DNA of 64,000 nt, taken from Paenibacillus endoradicis (GTDB lineage: Bacteria > Bacillota > Bacilli > Paenibacillales > Paenibacillaceae). Both the position numbers and the translations under genes were made by a program. This document shows, in pieces, positions 55,624-61,759 of the stretch. Location of the stretch: the NCBI RefSeq assembly GCF_024721975.1, contig NZ_JANQBB010000002.1:310001-374000 (forward strand). Direction: 5' to 3'. The notes beneath the pieces are model-generated. The model searched no databases. It worked only from the letters and a program-made list of their open reading frames with translations, and was not told where the DNA came from. Position 1 is the first letter of the stretch; each line of letters opens with the position of its first letter.

Positions 55624-55747
55624 CTTTTCTGGAATATATGTTAATTTTTATTTGGCTATGATTAACAGAGTAAAATCTAGAATGTTGCAAATGATAAATA
55701 TATGTACTTCCATAGCTGGCTTGGAATTTTATAACAAGAAAAACATT

Positions 55748-55864
55748 ATGAAAGAAGTGAATAAGAAAATGGCATACATTATAGTTCTAGGTTTATTACT
55801 TGTTGCTTCAATCGTAATGCTTTTAATTGCAGGCAAACATATTATTAAGAAAGATCCCACATAA
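55748..55864 (+). CDS. Possible small membrane protein
   Basis: A 38-residue frame, MKEVNKKMAYIIVLG..., with one hydrophobic helix (IIVLGLLLVASIVMLLIAG) flanked by Lys on both sides. A longer frame from 55586 starts inside a terminator and is unlikely. The ribosome site is weak. I recognise no family. It could be a real single-helix peptide or a chance frame in the 566-bp gap between deoD and the kinase gene, which otherwise holds two hairpins. Confidence 0.25.
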   Translation: MKEVNKKMAYIIVLGLLLVASIVMLLIAGKHIIKKDPT

Positions 55865-56046
55865 GAAATGCACTGCTTCTAAATCATCCATGATTTAGTT
55901 TATTAGCGGCCTTTTCAACTTTCACCTATACATTCAAAGATATGCTCATAACCGATGACGCCGGCATAATCGGCCGATTTTAGTTTCTATAATAATGCCG
56001 TTATAACCGCCATTGAATAAGCAGAATTCCCACAATCATAATAGCG

Positions 56047-56931
56047 TTATGTAGAATACTGCGGCAAATGAATAGTAACGTTTGTTCCTTTATGTACTTC
56101 GCTAGAAAGGTGAATCGTTCCAGCGTGCAAATCAACAATCTTTTTCACAATTGATAATCCTAATCCGTTACCATTAGTATCTTTGTTGTGCTTATGTTTC
56201 TCCCAATAAAAACGTTCATAAACATGAGCGATTCTCTCTTGAGCGATACCTTCGCCTGTATCGGAAAAAGTGACTGTGCACTGCTGCTCATTACAGCTTG
56301 CTTCAATCGTAATATTTCCGCCTATTGGCGTATGCTTAATCGCATTGGACAGCAGGTTGCTCCAGACTTGCAGCATAAGCACCTGATCTCCATAGATAAA
56401 GCTTTGTTCACTAGCTTTTATCGTGCTCATAATATACTTTTCCGTCATTTGAAATTCGAAAAGCTGCAATGCTTGCAGTAATTGCGCTTTGATTGAATAA
56501 TTGTGCTTAACTATTACTTTGCTTTCATTTTCCAGACGGGATAACAGCAGCAATTGATTGCTCATAGAGGATAACTGGCCTGCTCTGTCTCTAATAATCT
56601 GTACATAATGGTTTCGCTGTTGCAAAGCTAAATCTTGCTGCTCTAAAATATCAGTAAAACTTTGTATTGAGGAAAGTGAAGTATGGATTTCATGAGAAAC
56701 ATTAGCTACAAATTCTTTTGCTGAACGTTCGGATAATTGCAATTGCTGGTGAGTTAATTGTAACTGTCCAATAAGCTGATTCAAATCTGTGCTTTTACGA
56801 TGTGCTTTGTTCAACATCATAAATAAAAAAACGGTAACGATTAAGAGCAATGTAGCACCTGCCCGAAGCAAATGAAGCTCAGTAACAAATAATGCTGCTG
56901 TATAACAAAATACCCATATGCTATCATTCAT
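56047..56931 (-). CDS. Sensor histidine kinase with two adjacent membrane helices
   Basis: A 294-residue kinase. Two helices at about 6-22 and 23-41 are joined by almost no outside loop, so it probably senses within the membrane or through a partner. H box VANVSHEIHTSLSSIQSF, N box NLLSNAIKHTP, G boxes FSDTGEGI and GNGLGLSIVKKI are intact. The ATG at 56931 overlaps the response-regulator end by 8 bp. Next to heme-uptake genes and behind a Fur box, it may respond to heme or iron-related stress, but no sensor domain shows this. Confidence 0.9.
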   Translation of the reverse strand: MNDSIWVFCYTAALFVTELHLLRAGATLLLIVTVFLFMMLNKAHRKSTDLNQLIGQLQLTHQQLQLSERSAKEFVANVSHEIHTSLSSIQSFTDILEQQDLALQQRNHYVQIIRDRAGQLSSMSNQLLLLSRLENESKVIVKHNYSIKAQLLQALQLFEFQMTEKYIMSTIKASEQSFIYGDQVLMLQVWSNLLSNAIKHTPIGGNITIEASCNEQQCTVTFSDTGEGIAQERIAHVYERFYWEKHKHNKDTNGNGLGLSIVKKIVDLHAGTIHLSSEVHKGTNVTIHLPQYST

Positions 56932-57604
56932 TTGCCATAACCTCAAGCTTATAACCTATGCCCCTTACGGTACGAATGACAAAGCTATGCCGATAGCTTA
57001 TAAATCTTTTGCGTAAACGTTTAATGTGGACATCAACGGTACGTTCATCACCAGCATAATCTGTGCCCCAAATTAAGTTGATTAGCTCATCTCTAGTAAA
57101 TAATCTCCCTGGGTACTGTGCAAGCTGGGTCATCAATTCGAATTCCTTAAGCGGCAACAGCAACAAGAATTCTCCATCAGTGATTTCATGATTTTGTAGA
57201 TCTATTACTAGTCTATTCAAACGAATTTTAGCGCTAGATACGATAGAGTAGCGGCGAAATAATGCTTTTATACGAAATAAAAGCTCGGCAAGCTCAAACG
57301 GTTTCGTCACATAATCATCTGTGCCGCTCAAATAGCCTTGCTCCTTATCTTCTAATTGCTGACATGCCGTAAGTAATATGATCGGAATATCATAATTGCG
57401 TCTAATATGCCTACAAACATGCAGCCCATCGATAACTGGCATCTTCACATCAATAATCGCCAAGTCGATTTGCTGCTCTTTCATCTGCATTATCGCGTGT
57501 TCACCATTATAGGCTTCAAACACTCTAAAGCCTTCTCTCGTCATATAATGATTTAAGCGGGTGCGATTGTGGGCATCATCATCGGCAATTAAAAGCTGCT
57601 TCAT
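56924..57604 (-). CDS. OmpR-family response regulator
   Basis: A 226-residue regulator: receiver with LIADDDAHN, phospho-Asp in LAIIDVKMPVIDG and Lys in YVTKPFELAE, then a winged helix (LINLIWGTDYAGDERTVDVH, VRTVRGIGYKLE). The ATG at 57604 has AGGAGGTGG upstream. It pairs with the overlapping kinase gene. A near-perfect Fur box at 57758-57776 lies upstream, so it is probably made under iron limitation. Confidence 0.93.
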   Translation of the reverse strand: MKQLLIADDDAHNRTRLNHYMTREGFRVFEAYNGEHAIMQMKEQQIDLAIIDVKMPVIDGLHVCRHIRRNYDIPIILLTACQQLEDKEQGYLSGTDDYVTKPFELAELLFRIKALFRRYSIVSSAKIRLNRLVIDLQNHEITDGEFLLLLPLKEFELMTQLAQYPGRLFTRDELINLIWGTDYAGDERTVDVHIKRLRKRFISYRHSFVIRTVRGIGYKLEVMANE

Positions 57605-57626
57605 AGCAATTTCCCACCTCCTAAAA

Positions 57627-57720
57627 CTTTTCATGCTACTGCTTGATCTACTTCACTGAACATGAAAAGTACATCGAAAGCATATACTAAATCTTTTCAT
57701 GCTACTGCTTGATCTACTTC
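57627..57720. repeat. 28-bp direct repeat with ATGAAAAGT arms
   Basis: The 28 bases at 57627-57654 recur exactly at 57693-57720 (period 66 bp), beginning CTTTTCATGCTACTGC. Between them lies CATGAAAAGTAC, complementary to the repeat start, so either repeat can fold with it. The block resembles 22960-22997. It stands in the leader of the response-regulator gene. Confidence 0.7.
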
Positions 57721-57757
57721 TCTATAAGACCACTAATATTTTACATATCTTATTATT

Positions 57758-57776
57758 GATAATGATAATCAATATC
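57758..57776. promoter_or_regulatory. Fur box upstream of the response-regulator gene
   Basis: GATAATGATAATCAATATC matches 18 of 19 bases of the classical Fur box. It stands between the IsdE-like gene and the response-regulator start. Iron-bound Fur would repress the two-component pair. Confidence 0.75.
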
Positions 57777-57793
57777 ACGTTATTTGTAAACTA

Positions 57794-58777
57794 TTAGTTT
57801 TTTTCAAGCTCAGGATACAGCATCGGCAATAGCGCATCAATGGCTTCGATTGCAAGATAATTACCCGTAGTTCCGAACAAGATTTCCTCTAGATCAAATA
57901 CTCGATCATTTTTCACTGCATCAAAATGCTTCCATATATCATTGGTTTTAAATTCGGAATCGAACATCTTAATAACTTCTTCTGGCATTCCATGCGCCGC
58001 ACGTAATATAACATCTGGATTAGACTGGAACAAATATTCTGTGTTGGAAGCTAAATATTCAGCTGTCTCTCCCTGTACAATGTTGACGCCACCAGCTAAC
58101 CTTACCAAATCTCCAATGTATGAATGTTCGGTTGCAACTAGATAACTTCCTGGAATCCCCATCAAAATTAACACTTTCGGCTTATTATAATTAGCACTCA
58201 ATTGCTCAATCTCGCTTACTTTCTGTTCAAAGGTATTCACTAGCTCCGATGCTTGCTTATTGCGATCATACCTCGTACCTAGATCAATAATCGCCTGATT
58301 CATTGATTCGACGCTTGTTAAGTTAAGAAAATTAGCGGTAACCCCCATATCTTCAAAAACTGGCTCTAAATCGTACTGTAGCGTCGTTACTGAAAGCACT
58401 TCAGTCGGCTTTAACGACTTAACCAGTTCCATATCAGGACTCATCGGATTTCCGATTCGCGTCACATCATCATATCGTTCCGGTAGTACCTTGCCACTTG
58501 TTGGCACACCAACAACGTCAAGCTCAAGCACATCTAATATTTGTGTAATCGCTACAGTGGTCGATACAATGCGATAATCGTCAGCTTGGGAAAAAGTCGC
58601 TTGATCTGACCCTGACTGCCCTGTAGATGTCAATTGAGTATCAACTTGCCCTACATCCGTCTCAGTAGTAGATTGCTGGACCTTTACTGTTTGATCCTCT
58701 ACAGTAACCTCTCCACATCCTATCAGCAGCATAAGCAATAATAACAAGCCAGCAAAGCTGGTCATCATTTTTTTCAT
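57794..58777 (-). CDS. isdE: Heme ABC transporter substrate-binding lipoprotein, IsdE-like
   Basis: A 327-residue lipoprotein, somewhat longer than S. aureus IsdE because of a Thr/Gln/Ser-rich linker after lipobox LLIGC (Cys21). IGNPMSPDMELV holds Met112 and ILRAAHGMPEE holds His262, placed like the Met and His heme ligands of IsdE. It would take heme from NEAT proteins and pass it to a permease, which is not in the window. GGAGG precedes the ATG. Follows the NEAT-SLH gene in the same run. An iron-siderophore ligand is the alternative. Confidence 0.85.
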   Translation of the reverse strand: MKKMMTSFAGLLLLLMLLIGCGEVTVEDQTVKVQQSTTETDVGQVDTQLTSTGQSGSDQATFSQADDYRIVSTTVAITQILDVLELDVVGVPTSGKVLPERYDDVTRIGNPMSPDMELVKSLKPTEVLSVTTLQYDLEPVFEDMGVTANFLNLTSVESMNQAIIDLGTRYDRNKQASELVNTFEQKVSEIEQLSANYNKPKVLILMGIPGSYLVATEHSYIGDLVRLAGGVNIVQGETAEYLASNTEYLFQSNPDVILRAAHGMPEEVIKMFDSEFKTNDIWKHFDAVKNDRVFDLEEILFGTTGNYLAIEAIDALLPMLYPELEKN

Positions 58778-58836
58778 TTCAGTACCTCCATTTTTTCAAC
58801 TAACCTGTGCCCCTATTGACTTCCTTACATGCACTA

Positions 58837-58862
58837 AGTGGGGACAGCTAACTGTCCCCACT
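58837..58862 (-). terminator. Intercistronic hairpin before isdE-like gene
   Basis: AGTGGGGACAG at 58837-58847 pairs perfectly with CTGTCCCCACT at 58852-58862, loop CTAA. No T run follows, so mRNA processing or protection is more likely than a full stop. Confidence 0.6.
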
Positions 58863-58892
58863 ACAATTTGCTATCCATTACAGTACCATTTA

Positions 58893-60110
58893 TTAAGATG
58901 ATGTATGAAGCAAACGCAGAATAATTGTCAATGCTTCGGCTCTTGTAGCAGACGCCGCAGGTTCAAAACGATTATTGCCCTTTCCGCTAATCAATCCTGC
59001 CTGAACCGCCGCTTCTACTTCTTGTTGCGCCCATGTTGGAATATTAGCAGAATCAGCAAAAGTTACCGAAGGAGCTTTATTCACTTCTAGCTTAGCGGCA
59101 CGAGCAATAATGACGGCCATCTCTGTACGTGTAATGTTATTATTTCCTCGGAATGTATTGTCGCTATAGCCACCCATTAGACCAGCATCAACTACTGCAT
59201 TAATATGCACTGATGCCCATGTAGGAATTGCTTCTTGATCGGCAAATAAACTTGAGGAATTCGCAGCTGATAGCTTCAGTGCTCTACTTAGCATTACCGC
59301 AAATTGTGAACGATTAATGACAGCGTTAGGTTTGAATGTCCCGTCGCTATAACCATTGGCAATTGATAGCTGTACAGCATTCTCAATTGCTGCCTTAGCC
59401 CAATGCCCCTCAATATCTTTAAAACTCGTAACTGTAGGCTCTTGTTCCGGTTCCTCTACTGTAGTATCATCTTTCGGATTACCAGTTTCGCTATCTGTAT
59501 TGCTAGATCCACTGTCACCATCTAGACCGCTTGGGAAACCCACCTTCCCATCTTTGGTCGGAACAGGTGCATCCACTGCTACCGCTTTAATTGATTCAGT
59601 AAGAAATTTGAAGCGAATATCGTATTCGTGGATATATTTGAAATCAATCGTCTCAATGACCCAATTTATACTAATCCAACCTTTATGTATGTCAGTCAAA
59701 TTACCAATCTCGAACGTAACAACGCGAGTATTGTTGTCCGAATTATTATTCGATACATTACCTTCATTGCCGTTTAATTTAAGACCAACAATCTCTTTAC
59801 TTTGCAATACTGTAAAAGATATTGTCTTTTTATTATCATCTACTTTCAAAAGCGCAGGACTAACCAAATATTGCGTCGACATTGACGTCTTATCTTCCTC
59901 GGCGTAAAGCACTGTATAGTCGATATAATAATTGCCGTTTGCCAAATTAGTTGGGTCAATCGTTGAGACAAGATTTGAATTCCCATTGCTTGTAACACCT
60001 TCAGCTGCATTTGCCAACTGTCCAATACTTACATATGAAATGATAAGTAACACCGCAACAAATATCGACAGTAACATCTTCTTGTTTAATGCTTTAATTA
60101 ACATGCTCAC
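58893..60110 (-). CDS. NEAT-domain heme-binding surface protein with three SLH repeats
   Basis: A 405-residue secreted protein. A signal peptide ends ANA-AE. One NEAT domain at about residues 45-185 has TSMSTQY (heme-lip SM..Y) and YIHEYDIRF with the YxxxY heme motif. A Ser/Asp/Glu linker follows, then three SLH repeats (FKDIEGHWAKAAIENAVQL and two more) that hold it to the cell-wall polymer. GTG at 60110 has GAGGAG eight bases upstream and is chosen; ATG at 60104 is possible. It probably captures heme and passes it to the IsdE-like lipoprotein. Confidence 0.9.
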   Translation of the reverse strand: MSMLIKALNKKMLLSIFVAVLLIISYVSIGQLANAAEGVTSNGNSNLVSTIDPTNLANGNYYIDYTVLYAEEDKTSMSTQYLVSPALLKVDDNKKTISFTVLQSKEIVGLKLNGNEGNVSNNNSDNNTRVVTFEIGNLTDIHKGWISINWVIETIDFKYIHEYDIRFKFLTESIKAVAVDAPVPTKDGKVGFPSGLDGDSGSSNTDSETGNPKDDTTVEEPEQEPTVTSFKDIEGHWAKAAIENAVQLSIANGYSDGTFKPNAVINRSQFAVMLSRALKLSAANSSSLFADQEAIPTWASVHINAVVDAGLMGGYSDNTFRGNNNITRTEMAVIIARAAKLEVNKAPSVTFADSANIPTWAQQEVEAAVQAGLISGKGNNRFEPAASATRAEALTIILRLLHTSS

Positions 60111-60151
60111 CTGACACACTCCTCAAATTTCTTTGTTTTTTCAAAAGAGAA

Positions 60152-60179
60152 GTCCCTTAGTCAAGGTGACTTAGGGGAC
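60152..60179 (-). terminator. Intercistronic hairpin between NEAT genes
   Basis: GTCCCTTAGTCA (60152-60163) pairs with TGAC.TTAGGGGAC (60167-60179) with a bulge. It lies between the membrane-anchored NEAT gene and the NEAT-SLH gene. Confidence 0.5.
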
Positions 60180-60253
60180 ATCTTAATAACAACTCGTATC
60201 AATATTATGATCCGATTACATATCAGCTTAAGTAGTTTTGTGATTAGCGACCC

Positions 60254-61363
60254 TTAAGAATTTCTAGGTTTACGTTTACGGTAGAAGGCAACGATTATTA
60301 AGCCAGCAATAAGCACTATTGAAAGGAACGTAATAAAAATAATACTTTTCTTGTTACTAGAATCTTCTGATACCCCTGCTGCAACTACTGTAGTAGAATC
60401 ATCTACTGTCGCTCCGTCTAATACCGCCGACAATTCTACAGTTTCTTGATCATTAGTAACCTCATCTTGAGTCACGCCATCTACATTATCATCAGTAGAA
60501 CTGTTTGCAGACTCTACTTCATTTTCAACTTGATCATTAGATTTATTATCAGTTTGCTGATTCGCTTGTTGATCTCCTTCTCCAGTAGCTGATTGAGCCC
60601 CCGCTGATAATGAACCGCCCTCTGTATCTTTATCGTTACTGCTTGATGAAGAATTTACTGGCACAGTTGTAGGTTTAGAAGTAGCTCCATTCGCTGAATT
60701 GGGCTTTGCAGTTGGTGCAGTTGGTGCTGTTGATGATTCGGGTGTTTGAGAAGTAGTATCTTTATTCTGCTGAGTGCTTCCTTTGCCGCTATCGGTTTGC
60801 TTCACAGTTGAAGTATCCGAATCTTTGGACCCAGAACTTCCTGATGCGGTCGGCTGAGGCGTTGCTGTTGACTCTGGTGTTGCAGTGCTCTCTGGCTTAC
60901 TAGTTAGCTTCAAAGTATTGGTATCGTACACAAATCGTATCGTGTAATCATGATCGTAATCAATTTCTGGTACAGTTACATGAATCTGCGATAGCATTGA
61001 CTTTTCCAAACTATCTAATGAAAATTCAACAAGTCTTGTGTTTTTCTCACTGTTGGTGCTAATAACTTTAGCATCAACATAGTTGCTTCCACTCGGCACT
61101 TTAAATTTTGTGACCCATTCACTGTGATTGATCGTCATTCGTACTTTTATTGCTCCACCACTAACGATTACTGAAGCTGGTTTATCCCAGTAATCATTAG
61201 CCATAGATGCAGACTCATCTTCAGGCTTCTTAATAACATAATCAATGGTATACGTTCCGTCAGTTAAATCTGCTGCATAAGCGGATTGTGACCCTTCAAA
61301 TAGGGTTACAATTAGTGCAAGCAACATCATTGCACATATAATTTTTCTAAGTTTTCTATACAT
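60254..61363 (-). CDS. NEAT-domain protein with C-terminal membrane anchor (IsdC-like role)
   Basis: A 369-residue secreted protein. The signal peptide ends AYA-AD. One NEAT domain (about 33-155) has SASMANDYW and YDHDYTIRF, giving the SM..Y lip and YxxxY heme motif. Residues about 160-325 are a low-complexity Ser/Thr/Pro/Asn wall-spanning stretch. The end, IIFITFLSIVLIAGLIIVAF plus RKRKPRNS, is a membrane helix with basic tail but no LPXTG or NPQTN sorting motif. It probably relays heme across the wall. A perfect Fur box lies 62 bp upstream. Confidence 0.9.
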   Translation of the reverse strand: MYRKLRKIICAMMLLALIVTLFEGSQSAYAADLTDGTYTIDYVIKKPEDESASMANDYWDKPASVIVSGGAIKVRMTINHSEWVTKFKVPSGSNYVDAKVISTNSEKNTRLVEFSLDSLEKSMLSQIHVTVPEIDYDHDYTIRFVYDTNTLKLTSKPESTATPESTATPQPTASGSSGSKDSDTSTVKQTDSGKGSTQQNKDTTSQTPESSTAPTAPTAKPNSANGATSKPTTVPVNSSSSSNDKDTEGGSLSAGAQSATGEGDQQANQQTDNKSNDQVENEVESANSSTDDNVDGVTQDEVTNDQETVELSAVLDGATVDDSTTVVAAGVSEDSSNKKSIIFITFLSIVLIAGLIIVAFYRKRKPRNS

Positions 61364-61412
61364 GATTTCCCTCCATCTAATAGATAATAGCGAGCACTAG
61401 ATTCGATACATC

Positions 61413-61439
61413 ATTATAAGAAAATGATAATCATTATCA
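61413..61439 (-). promoter_or_regulatory. Fur box and -10 box of the NEAT-isdE operon
   Basis: TGATAATCATTATCA at 61425-61439 is a perfect 7-1-7 Fur box. TATAAT (minus, 61413-61418) lies just downstream, so bound Fur would cover the promoter spacer and -35 region. Repression when iron is plentiful is expected. Confidence 0.85.
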
Positions 61440-61652
61440 TTGAATAATCAAAAAAAATATTGTTATCATGTTTATGTAAACAAGAATTGCCCTCTAGAAA
61501 AACATTAGATGATACACCTTCTAACATTCGAGCTATTCACATTTATAATTCACCAAACTGGTTGAATCTGTTAATCATAACGATAATTGTATCCTCTGAC
61601 TGTGAACGCAATATGAACAATAGATTACAAATTTAACGTCAACCCGCAAAAA

Positions 61653-61697
61653 TGCTTTCGCTCGTTGTTGGTACTAGACACACAACAAGCGAAAGCA
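61653..61697 (-). terminator. Terminator of the large NEAT-SLH gene
   Basis: TGCTTTCGCTCGTTG at 61653-61667 pairs with CAACAAGCGAAAGCA at 61683-61697 with one G-U/mismatch position. On minus it is followed by TTTTT. Confidence 0.85.
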
Positions 61698-61759
61698 TGA
61701 CTTTATAAAACATATGAGAGCATGCACTAATAATATAAAACCTAACAAGCCGCTAGTAA

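Larger units (their letters stand above)
61364..61759. other. Intergenic region with Fur-controlled promoter
   Basis: This 396-bp AT-rich gap holds the terminator of the upstream SLH gene (61653-61697), a perfect Fur box (61425-61439) and a TATAAT -10 box on minus (61413-61418). I see no gene. Confidence 0.6.

Noticed and set aside
57627..57720. CRISPR-like direct repeat
   Set aside because: Only two copies of a 28-bp unit exist, the spacing sequence pairs with the repeat itself, and no cas genes are present.
59356..59907. A 183-residue plus-strand frame
   Set aside because: It lies wholly antisense to the NEAT-SLH gene, whose signal peptide, NEAT and SLH domains are clear.
61571..61590. 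Third possible Fur box (AATCATAACGATAATT)
   Set aside because: Only half of it fits the Fur pattern; a perfect box lies 130 bp away and explains the control.
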